A stretch of DNA of 6,519 nt from Methanosuratincolales archaeon (GTDB lineage Archaea; Thermoproteota; Methanomethylicia; Methanomethylicales; Methanomethylicaceae). The notes under the pieces were generated by a model, which was not told the DNA's origin, did not search any database, and worked only from the letters and a program-made list of their open reading frames with translations. Shown in pieces: positions 1 to 5,489 of the stretch. A program made the position numbers and the translations under genes. Each line of letters begins with the position of its first letter. The first letter of the stretch is position 1. The stretch spans positions 1-6,519 of the forward strand of contig CALGKV010000132.1 in assembly GCA_937930465.1 (NCBI GenBank). Reading direction: 5' to 3'.

Positions 1-48
1 TATACCCTTATCTTCAAAATATCTTTTCGCTTCGTTTAATTTGTCCAT
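1..48 (-). CDS. Possible 5' end of an unidentified gene, cut by the window edge
   Basis: Reading the minus strand from an ATG at 48 gives 16 open codons to the window edge, MDKLNEAKRYFEDKGI, a composition (charged, helical) that looks like a real protein start. No family can be recognised from so little. There is no clear ribosome binding site ahead of the ATG, and an in-frame stop lies at 75-73. The stretch is about 32% GC, clearly lower than the sequence that follows. Its start would lie only 18 bases from the start of the plus-strand HAD-like ORF, too close for two ordinary divergent promoters, so one of the two is probably not a normal intact gene. It may also be chance open frame. Confidence 0.25.
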   Translation of the reverse strand, partial: MDKLNEAKRYFEDKGI

Positions 49-49
49 T

Positions 50-73
50 ATGTCATCTGCAGAGAGATGACAT
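50..73. repeat. 9-base perfect inverted repeat at the 5' break of the HAD-like ORF
   Basis: The arms ATGTCATCT (50-58) and AGATGACAT (65-73) are perfect reverse complements around a 6-base loop (59-64). The right arm contains the ATG used as the start of the HAD-like ORF. The repeat also lies at the boundary between AT-rich sequence on the left and GC-richer sequence on the right. It could be an operator between two divergent starts, the remnant of an inversion endpoint, or a fold-back assembly artefact. The sequence alone does not decide. Confidence 0.55.
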
Positions 74-381
74 TAAAGTGCGCAGACCTGCTGGGCATAC
101 CGAGGCGTGCAGCGATTTTTGATGCATCCCCGGAGGAGAAGAGAGGGCTCGTAAGGAGGCTCCGAGGTTTCTATGGGTCTGTTGTGATGGTGGGCAATGA
201 CATAAACGACCTGATAGCGATGCGCGAGGCAGACGTCTCTGTACTCGTCAGGCGCAGGGGCGAATTTCAGAAGGAGAGCTTATGCGCTGAGGTCGATTAC
301 TTTGTGGATTCCCTGGCTGAGGTCGCAAAGATAGTCTTTGAGATCAGACCAGTAGATCATAGCGATCTGACCTCGAAGTAG
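67..381 (+). CDS. C-terminal half of a HAD-superfamily phosphatase, 5'-truncated
   Basis: The 104 residues match the second half of a HAD-type hydrolase, of the kind seen in soluble P-type-ATPase-like or SerB-like phosphatases. A motif III lysine lies in SPEEKRGLV (Lys25). Motif IV is VGNDINDLIAMREADVSVLV (41-60), with Asp48 as a likely Mg ligand and Asn44 where many HADs have Asp. The N-terminal part with the nucleophile DxD motif and the motif II Thr/Ser is absent. Upstream the frame reaches a stop (37-39) without another start, and no other frame in 1-66 supplies the missing part. As it stands it should lack phosphatase activity. It is either a gene remnant or an intact gene broken by rearrangement or misassembly at the inverted repeat. 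Its 3' end overlaps the convergent minus-strand gene by 25 bases. The HAD call is fairly firm; its substrate is unknown. Confidence 0.6.
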   Translation: MTLKCADLLGIPRRAAIFDASPEEKRGLVRRLRGFYGSVVMVGNDINDLIAMREADVSVLVRRRGEFQKESLCAEVDYFVDSLAEVAKIVFEIRPVDHSDLTSK

Positions 382-944
382 TGCTCCTGGTATTCAGGGT
401 GGAAGTGAGGGAGCCGCAAAGACATTTCCTTTTCTAAATTGCGCAAAACCACCATCTCGTGTGGCTCGATAAAGGATAAGAGCCCCGTATTTTGGGCTTC
501 GTTGCAGAATATGCTGCAAGGTATGAAGCCTGCGGTCGTCGCAAAAGCCTTCATTCCGGAGACCCTTAGCTCCTGGATATGGTTCTCGTCGATGCTGTAC
601 CTGATGTTTTCTGCAAAGGATCGCATGCAGCATTCAGGGTAGTCGAGAAAACGGCCTATCTCATAATCATCAAAGTGCTTTGAGAAGATTCCGATTTGGG
701 TTGAGATGTATGGATCGAGCGCAGGCCTCACAGGCAGGGAAAACTTGCCCACAATCTGGAGCTGAACCTCCAGCCTAGGCAGAATGTCAAACAACCTGTC
801 TTCCCGGAAGAGCTTTGCGACGTGCCTAGCAAAATTAGGAAATTTTGGGAACTGTGCTTCGGCATCCTCCGGTGACGTAATGGAAAGCGCCCTTATCTTC
901 CTGACCAGTTCGGAGAAGGAATGCGAACATTTTGACAAGTGCAT
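357..944 (-). CDS. Small cysteine-motif protein of unknown function (DUF483-like)
   Basis: A 195-residue soluble protein with no signal peptide or membrane segment. The N-terminal ~100 residues are helical and charged. The centre carries DYPECCMRSF (101-110) followed by GFIPCSIFCNEA (139-150). A Cys-Cys pair (105, 106) plus a CX3C (143, 147) could bind a metal or form a redox centre. The YPECC plus PCxxxC pattern reminds me of archaeal DUF483-type proteins; that assignment is from memory and tentative. I chose ATG 944 because AGGA (954-951) stands 6 bases upstream. An in-frame TTG at 965 would extend it by 7 residues but lies in the T-rich tract. It follows mcrA in the same direction, 50 bases downstream, so it may be a read-through partner of the mcr operon or have its own promoter in the T-rich gap. 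Function is not known. Confidence 0.7.
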   Translation of the reverse strand: MHLSKCSHSFSELVRKIRALSITSPEDAEAQFPKFPNFARHVAKLFREDRLFDILPRLEVQLQIVGKFSLPVRPALDPYISTQIGIFSKHFDDYEIGRFLDYPECCMRSFAENIRYSIDENHIQELRVSGMKAFATTAGFIPCSIFCNEAQNTGLLSFIEPHEMVVLRNLEKEMSLRLPHFHPEYQEHYFEVRSL

Positions 945-957
945 TTTAATTCCTAGT

Positions 958-981
958 AAAAACAAATAAAAAAAGAAAAAA
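958..981 (-). terminator. T-rich archaeal-type terminator after mcrA
   Basis: Beginning 13 bases past the mcrA stop, the minus strand reads several T runs (6 T, 7 T, then 5 T broken by single C, A/ATTTG and similar). Oligo-T tracts without a hairpin are the usual intrinsic terminator of archaea, so this is a good candidate end for the mcrBGA transcript. The same tract lies 14-37 bases before the next minus-strand ATG (944) and contains TATA-like TTTTTATTT, so it could also act as that gene's promoter. Confidence 0.6.
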
Positions 982-994
982 GGTTTTTGGTTGC

Positions 995-2665
995 TTATCG
1001 GCTCGGTATGATGAGGGACCTCTCGCCAGCAGGCATGAACTCCCTCAGAGCGCCCTTACCGAAGCATAGTCTCGGGTGCGTGAAGTCGAACTTCAGGTCC
1101 TTGTCGGCGAATGCGATCTTTATCAGCGGGTTGGTCGTCCACGCGTCGCCCCTTCCGCTGTGCGCCGCCTGCACGATGCCCGTATGCGCCGACTGGTGCC
1201 CTACGTTCAGGGCATAGTTCGGGTAGTTCACACCCCTCAGGTTGAATGGAAGGCCCTCGTCGCTCCTGTACGAGAAGCTGTTTGCCGAACCGCACTGGTC
1301 CTGCTGATCGTAGCCGTAGAAGCCGAGCCTGCCCATCTCCTCCTTGTGGAGAAGCTGGCTCAGGTACCAGCCGTTGATGCCCGCGGTGCAGTTGCCCGTA
1401 GCCAGCGAGACTGCGACACCTGCGCCTGCAGCCACAACAGCAGCCCTCTGCGAGCCACCGAAGTGGGTCTCCATCAATGCAGGATAGCGCTCGTATTGCT
1501 CAAGACCATAGAGGCTCACCTCGGTTGCGATGTCCTTTATCAGGTCCCAGCTCGGCTTCGCCTTACCAAATCCGCCGAATTTCTTCTTTACGTAGTCAGC
1601 ACCGTAGTAGCAGAAGTCGTCAAGGATGTTGTCGGTGTATGTGCAGGTCGCGTACTGTGTGAAGCCGACTCCTCCAGACATGTAGCTACCGAACCAGAAC
1701 TGGTCGTAGAGCACTGCGCCCATCGAGATTGCCTCAAGGGCCACCCAAATCGGATCCTCAGGCTTCACCCTCGACGCCTGGCACATGTCTGCGAGGTATC
1801 CGAGCGGCACACCGCCTGGCTCGTTTGGACCCCTCGCACGCCTCCAAGGCATCAGGGTCCCCATCTCGATGACCTCGGCGTGCTTTGCGGCAAAGGCGAA
1901 CTCGCCGATTGCGGCCTCTCCAGCCATTAGCTTGTAGGCATTGACCATCGACATCGAGATCTGCATTGCAGACCATCTCGACATCGTTCCTCCGTCGCAG
2001 GTCATTGCAACTATTGTCGGCATGCGGAGGACCTGGTAGATCCTCTTGCCCACTGCAGCCTTCAGCTGTGCAGCCTGGTCGGCAGGGAACTCCTTGTTTA
2101 TGTCGATTAGGAAGCGCTTGTCTATCTCGTCCGCTAGCTCGTCGTCTCCGGTGAATACCTTGACATATGAGTCGGACACTAAGCCCGGGTGCGTCTCGAC
2201 CATGTGCTCCTGGATTACAGCAGCGCCCGGAAGCGCGTGGTTAAGCACCTCGAGGTAGTGGTTCACCGTCTCTGGGGTTACCTCCTTCCCGAGCCGCTTC
2301 TGCAGCACCATGTGTGCAGCATCAAGACCGACAATCACTGTCCTCCTGATGTCGTGCCACATCTGCTGCATCGCCGCGTTGTTGATGAAGTGCAGGTCGT
2401 CGCCCTCGCAGTAGATGTCTGTCTGCGATAGCTTGTACGGCATCAGCACCCTCTGCCCGAGCGGGATTCCGCCCAGGTGCATGTCAGGGTTGTAGAACGG
2501 GATGCCCCTTTCCTTAGCCAGCTTAGTGCCCCACTCGACGAATTCCCTCTTCCTCTTCGACTGTTTCCATCCGTCGTATACATAGAATTTGGTATACTTC
2601 TCTTCTGGAGACTCCTTGAACTTCTTCCTGAGTGCTTCCAAGAACATCTTCTTTTCAGTTGCCAT
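995..2665 (-). CDS. mcrA: Methyl-coenzyme M reductase subunit alpha
   Basis: Catalytic subunit of the (alpha-beta-gamma)2 MCR hexamer. It reacts methyl-CoM with coenzyme B to give methane and the CoM-CoB heterodisulfide, or the reverse, using nickel cofactor F430 in the cytoplasm. At 556 residues it has the normal family length. Residues aligned by eye to M. marburgensis McrA: Gln152 (F430 axial ligand, Gln147), Arg230 and Lys261 (CoB contacts), His262 (methyl-His257), Arg276 (methyl-Arg271), Phe335 and Tyr338 (Phe330, Tyr333), Gln406 (methyl-Gln400), Gly451 (thioglycine 445), Asp456 (450) and Cys458 (methyl-Cys452). All are conserved, so the modification sites are present; the modification enzymes are not in this window. 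One departure is Gln454 where the reference has Leu448. Start ATG 2665 has AAGGAGG 8 bases upstream. It is last in mcrBGA, 13 bases after mcrG, and followed by a T-rich terminator. Methane-type MCR is strongly favoured over alkyl-CoM reductase because the sequence tracks canonical McrA end to end. Confidence 0.98.
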   Translation of the reverse strand: MATEKKMFLEALRKKFKESPEEKYTKFYVYDGWKQSKRKREFVEWGTKLAKERGIPFYNPDMHLGGIPLGQRVLMPYKLSQTDIYCEGDDLHFINNAAMQQMWHDIRRTVIVGLDAAHMVLQKRLGKEVTPETVNHYLEVLNHALPGAAVIQEHMVETHPGLVSDSYVKVFTGDDELADEIDKRFLIDINKEFPADQAAQLKAAVGKRIYQVLRMPTIVAMTCDGGTMSRWSAMQISMSMVNAYKLMAGEAAIGEFAFAAKHAEVIEMGTLMPWRRARGPNEPGGVPLGYLADMCQASRVKPEDPIWVALEAISMGAVLYDQFWFGSYMSGGVGFTQYATCTYTDNILDDFCYYGADYVKKKFGGFGKAKPSWDLIKDIATEVSLYGLEQYERYPALMETHFGGSQRAAVVAAGAGVAVSLATGNCTAGINGWYLSQLLHKEEMGRLGFYGYDQQDQCGSANSFSYRSDEGLPFNLRGVNYPNYALNVGHQSAHTGIVQAAHSGRGDAWTTNPLIKIAFADKDLKFDFTHPRLCFGKGALREFMPAGERSLIIPSR

Positions 2666-2680
2666 TCATATCTCCTCCTT
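2663..2680 (-). promoter_or_regulatory. mcrA ribosome binding site fused to the mcrG stop, with tandem ATGs
   Basis: The minus strand reads TAAGGAGGAGATATGAATG: the mcrG stop TAA runs straight into AAGGAGG (2680-2674). Two ATGs follow. The one at 2665 opens mcrA with an 8-base spacer. The one at 2669 is out of frame with a 4-base spacer and hits a stop after four codons. The strong spacing and the conserved MATEKKMFLEALRKKF start support 2665 as the true start. Confidence 0.75.
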
Positions 2681-3455
2681 AGATCCCCTTCACCTTACTT
2701 GGATCGAATCCAGCCTCAGTCCTGAGCATGTGCAGGCGCTGTACGAACTCGACCATCTCCTTGTCCTCCCTGAACGGAATGCCGTCGACCCTGTACTCGC
2801 TAGTCATCTCCCTCAGCTCTTCCTCCTTGATCGGCTTGCCCACAGAGATCGGCTTGTCTAGAGGCACCCCAATCTGGTCCTTAACGTAGACGACCTCGCC
2901 TGTCTTATTGTCGAAGACGAATCTCCTGAGCGCGTCGAACATCATTCCGTTCTCGTCAAGCCTCAGAGAGTGCCCGTGGACTGTCGCTCCCCTGATTCCG
3001 CACCTTGCAGGATCGAATATCTCAGTCTCGACAAGATCCTTAGCGACCTTTTCCAAGTCACGCTCCCTAGCTTCGAGCGGAACCCTTCCTGAGAGGACGC
3101 CGATGTCAACGCCCCTGTATCTTGTGTGCCCCATCCATGCCCTCATGTACGGGGTAAGCGGGGTGAAGTAGACAGAGTCGGTGAACTGGATGTACCTGAT
3201 CCTGTCGCCTGCCTTCGCGCCTGGCGTTGGCTCAACAAGTTCCCTGATCGGGCATGCCGGCTCGCCCATCTCCTCCAGCGGAGGGTGGACCGACTTGTAT
3301 GCCTCTCCTGGGACCCTGTGTCCCATCAGCTTCACCAGGTCGTCGTCGCTGATCGTCCTCAGCTTCTTCAGCTTGTAGGAAGGATCCATGTACTTCCTTC
3401 TGTTCTTAGCTACCTTGGAGCTTCCCGGGTAGTATTGTGGCTTGTACTCTACCAT
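2679..3455 (-). CDS. mcrG: Methyl-coenzyme M reductase subunit gamma
   Basis: Third subunit of MCR, contributing to the coenzyme M pocket next to F430. The 258 residues are close to the usual ~250. Family landmarks in order: QYYPGSSKVAKNRR (7-20), MGHRVPGEAYKSVHPPLEEM (44-63), GDRIRYIQFTDSVYF (83-97), RYRGVDIGVLSGR (112-124, where Arg124 corresponds to the CoM-binding Arg120 of M. marburgensis), FDPARCGIRG (147-156) and VHGHSLRLDENGMMFDALRR (159-178). The open frame extends to 3491, but ATG 3455 is the likely start. It is preceded by GGAGGT 7 bases upstream, and homology begins at VEYKPQYYPG. That start lies one base after the mcrB stop, so translation of the two is probably coupled. Its stop overlaps the mcrA ribosome binding site. 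Confidence 0.97.
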   Translation of the reverse strand: MVEYKPQYYPGSSKVAKNRRKYMDPSYKLKKLRTISDDDLVKLMGHRVPGEAYKSVHPPLEEMGEPACPIRELVEPTPGAKAGDRIRYIQFTDSVYFTPLTPYMRAWMGHTRYRGVDIGVLSGRVPLEARERDLEKVAKDLVETEIFDPARCGIRGATVHGHSLRLDENGMMFDALRRFVFDNKTGEVVYVKDQIGVPLDKPISVGKPIKEEELREMTSEYRVDGIPFREDKEMVEFVQRLHMLRTEAGFDPSKVKGI

Positions 3456-3456
3456 T

Positions 3457-4791
3457 TTAGATACCTCCATGGATTGAAACTGCTGCCTCATTCACGTACC
3501 TCAACGGCTCCCTCAGCTCGGGCACTTCGCTCAGCGTCTCCCCGACTACGCCGCTGATCTTCTCAGGGGTGTAGATGACTGTGCCCGCATCGAGCGCGAC
3601 TGCCGCAGCCACGCAGGGTATTGTGAATCCCTTGCTGTGCCTCGTCACAATGTGGTTGCCGTGGAACACTGCAGGGTTGCCTCCACCGTAGATCGAGTGG
3701 CTGAAGAATGCCATCTCAACACCGGTGCCTGCTACCCTACCGAAGTCGACTCCCGGCAGACCAGTCTCCCTCTCGATCAGGTCGTTGAAGTATATGAACA
3801 CTGACGGACAGTGCTGCATCGACCTTGCCGATCCGCAGGTGATCATTGTGCCTGCCAGCAGACCTGCCGCAGCATAGGCATTCCACATGTTGAGGTCATT
3901 AGTCGTGTAAGCCGTGTATCCTGAAGGCTTCTTCTCGAGCGGCTTGATGACTCCGTCTGCGATCGCCCTCTTGACTGTGGATACTGCCACATCGCCGAGG
4001 GTGCCAGTCTTGGAATTCTCCTTGACAATATCGTAGACCAAGTTGTTTGCGTTAAGGCCTTGGTAGGCTAGCCCTAGCAGGTGTAGCCTTTCGAAGTTTC
4101 CGATCGCATCGCCCATCTCGAACATGGCTGCCTGCTCAAGTATCGAGGAAAGGGCTGCTGCGTTCATTGCATTCTTCTTCGTAATAAGGGCAATGTGCGC
4201 ACATGGGACATTCCTTAGGGCATATCCCATACCCTCATTCTGTTGCGGAACCGACAATAGTGACGACACGTTTCCGCCGAGCGGCTCCATCGTCTGCGGG
4301 TACCTGCCCCAGACGGCCGCATGTATCAAGTCGGCGTCCCAAAGGTTGACGTTGAAGTTCTCGACAATTGTGCAGCAGAGCGCAGCGGCGGTCGCGGTGA
4401 ATCCTGTTGTGTATTCGACGCCTGCATTTAGCCTCTTTGCAGGGACTTTAACAAGCAGGTGCTTGCCACCCTTGAGCACTTTGACCTCAGTATCGTCGTC
4501 CTTAGTCACCTGCAGGCAATTCTTTAGGCTGTCAGCAATGCTCTCAGCATTCTTGACCAGATCCAGCTTCAAGGACCTGCCCCTGATTATGCACCATTTG
4601 CCGCCAACTTCTCCGGTCGCCAGGGCCTTCTCGATCCCCTCAAGATTCACCGAAACGCACTCCTTCACATAGGAGATTATCTTCTGCATAGCAGGATTGC
4701 GCAGCGGGCTCAGAGCTTCAACGGGAACCTTGGAGGCGAAAACGCGGCCACGATCGTCGTATAGATCTACTTTATCCGGATATTTCGCCAT
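3457..4791 (-). CDS. mcrB: Methyl-coenzyme M reductase subunit beta
   Basis: Beta subunit of MCR; with alpha and gamma it forms the channel through which coenzyme B reaches F430. The 444 residues match the family length. Recognisable blocks are MAKYPDKVDLYDDRGRVF (1-18), VEALSPLRNPAMQKI (24-38), ILEQAAMFEMGDAIGNFERL (217-236), LLGLAYQGLNANNLVYD (238-254), DLNMWNAYAAAGL (299-311) and FFSHSIYGGGNPAVFHGNH (362-380). Phe362, His365, Ser366, Tyr368, Gly370 and His380 correspond to M. marburgensis beta Phe361, His364, Ser365, Tyr367, Gly369 and His379, which line the active site and CoB channel. The frame stays open to 4878, but ATG 4791 matches the family N-terminus and has AGGAG 4 bases upstream; the extension covers the promoter region. 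It is first in mcrBGA, 132 bases behind the HTH regulator. No mcrD or mcrC follows, which is unlike classical mcrBDCGA operons. Confidence 0.98.
   Translation of the reverse strand: MAKYPDKVDLYDDRGRVFASKVPVEALSPLRNPAMQKIISYVKECVSVNLEGIEKALATGEVGGKWCIIRGRSLKLDLVKNAESIADSLKNCLQVTKDDDTEVKVLKGGKHLLVKVPAKRLNAGVEYTTGFTATAAALCCTIVENFNVNLWDADLIHAAVWGRYPQTMEPLGGNVSSLLSVPQQNEGMGYALRNVPCAHIALITKKNAMNAAALSSILEQAAMFEMGDAIGNFERLHLLGLAYQGLNANNLVYDIVKENSKTGTLGDVAVSTVKRAIADGVIKPLEKKPSGYTAYTTNDLNMWNAYAAAGLLAGTMITCGSARSMQHCPSVFIYFNDLIERETGLPGVDFGRVAGTGVEMAFFSHSIYGGGNPAVFHGNHIVTRHSKGFTIPCVAAAVALDAGTVIYTPEKISGVVGETLSEVPELREPLRYVNEAAVSIHGGI
3463..3468 (-). promoter_or_regulatory. mcrG ribosome binding site inside the end of mcrB
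   Basis: GGAGGT on the minus strand lies within the last codons of mcrB (His-Gly-Gly-Ile) and 7 bases before ATG 3455. It decides the mcrG start against the longer reading from 3491, which would overlap mcrB and has no such site. Confidence 0.75.
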
Positions 4792-4923
4792 AGAACTCCT
4801 CTCTTTCAGTTTTGTTGCGAGTATTTTAAAGATGTACGGAATATTAAAGCCTTGCCTAAACCCAGTAATAATCTGCACTTATGAACTCTGCATTAATAAC
4901 AGGTTATGTTCACATCAGATGCG
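4792..4923 (-). promoter_or_regulatory. Leader and probable promoter region of mcrBGA
   Basis: This 132-base AT-rich gap is the only sizeable non-coding stretch inside the minus-strand gene run. Two TATA-like boxes are seen on the minus strand: CTTTAATATT (4849-4840) and CTTTAAAATAC (4831-4821). The first, with a start expected about 25 bases downstream near 4820, would leave a leader of about 29 bases that includes the AGGAG ribosome site (4800-4796). The second would give a leader barely covering that site, so the first is preferred. No T-tract terminator for the upstream genes is evident, so read-through from the transporter-regulator genes is also possible. Confidence 0.55.
4896..4907. 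promoter_or_regulatory. Palindrome ATAAC-AG-GTTAT, candidate operator upstream of mcrB
   Basis: A 12-base palindrome with 5-base perfect arms lies about 47 bases upstream of the preferred TATA-like box and just behind the stop of the HTH regulator gene. A position upstream of the box would suit an activator more than a repressor. It is short and the region is AT-rich, so chance occurrence is quite possible. Binding by the neighbouring regulator is a guess. Confidence 0.25.
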
Positions 4924-5478
4924 TTACTCGGGCTTTAGCGAGAGTATCTTGTCGACAACTATGATAAGCGACTCAATTATGTTCGATTCCTCGACCTTTA
5001 TTGTCACTATGGGGATCCTCACGAACTTCTCCACAGTGGCGGCAACTATTGAGGCGCAGACGAGCCCTTGCACACCATCGCGCTCTGCTCTTATGGCGCA
5101 GATTATGGCTTCCTCGAGATTGTTCGCCGGATATTCCTTTACGATGACTTTTTTCCCTCTCACTGGGTATTGGTGCTTTGAAAGGGCATTGAGGGCGGGG
5201 CGGGCAGCAATTAACCCAACGGCGATGTCTCCCTCCAGATCCACGCTCTGGGGCGCCAGGTACCTGATCACCTCCCTGAAGGTCGATAGCCGGATGTCTC
5301 TCTCCTCCGAGAGCATCTTGTTTATTGTGCTGACTGGGATTCCCGATCCAGCGCTCAGATCCCTGACGGTGATGCCTTTCCTTTTCATTACCATCCTTAG
5401 CATCTCTGCAAACTTCTCATTCGATTCCATTGCTGCGGAGATAAGTGCATCGTAAAGATCATACCCGCTCATCTCCAT
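4924..5478 (-). CDS. XRE-type HTH transcriptional regulator with C-terminal ligand-like domain
   Basis: A 184-residue cytoplasmic DNA-binding protein. Residues ~24-75 form a Cro/CI-like helix-turn-helix, with KGITVRDLSAGSGIPVSTINKML (34-56) spanning the two HTH helices. Residues ~80-184 form a compact alpha/beta segment (IAVGLIAARPALN, KKVIVKEYPANNLEEAI, GVQGLVCASIVAATVEKF, IPIVTIKVEESNIIES). It resembles the small-molecule or signal-receiving domains attached to HTHs in archaeal COG1709-type or PrpR_N-like regulators; that likeness is from memory. I chose ATG 5478 because AGGGGTG ends 6 bases upstream; GTG 5487 and ATG 5472 are alternatives. The site overlaps the stop of the ABC ATPase, and the gene directly precedes mcrBGA in the same direction. 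Control of the transporter, mcr or both is plausible but not shown. Confidence 0.8.
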   Translation of the reverse strand: MEMSGYDLYDALISAAMESNEKFAEMLRMVMKRKGITVRDLSAGSGIPVSTINKMLSEERDIRLSTFREVIRYLAPQSVDLEGDIAVGLIAARPALNALSKHQYPVRGKKVIVKEYPANNLEEAIICAIRAERDGVQGLVCASIVAATVEKFVRIPIVTIKVEESNIIESLIIVVDKILSLKPE

Positions 5479-5489
5479 GCATGACACCC

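Noticed and set aside
1076..1930. Long plus-strand open frame (284 codons) opposite mcrA
   Set aside because: It is antisense to the strongly conserved mcrA; its residues (Arg, Val, Leu, His rich) reflect the complement of mcrA codon bias and resemble no family.
995..2665. Alkyl-CoM reductase or ANME-1-type McrA
   Set aside because: The sequence follows canonical McrA from end to end with active-site residues intact, and the cysteine-rich CCX4CX5C patch I associate with ANME-1 McrA is absent. A tree would still be needed to fix the lineage.
3456..3491. N-terminal extension of mcrG to 3491
   Set aside because: It would overlap the end of mcrB, and a better ribosome site (GGAGGT) precedes ATG 3455, where homology begins.
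4124..4672. Plus-strand open frame opposite mcrB
   Set aside because: Shadow of mcrB; the minus-strand protein is an unambiguous McrB and the antisense product is Ser/Pro/Thr-rich without motifs.
4792..4878. N-terminal extension of mcrB to 4878
   Set aside because: The added 29 residues match no McrB, cover the TATA-like boxes, and the ribosome site AGGAG points to ATG 4791.
4697..5455. Plus-strand open frame spanning the mcrB start, promoter gap and regulator
   Set aside because: It runs across three separate elements in antisense and has no ribosome site or recognisable domain; the minus-strand genes explain the region.
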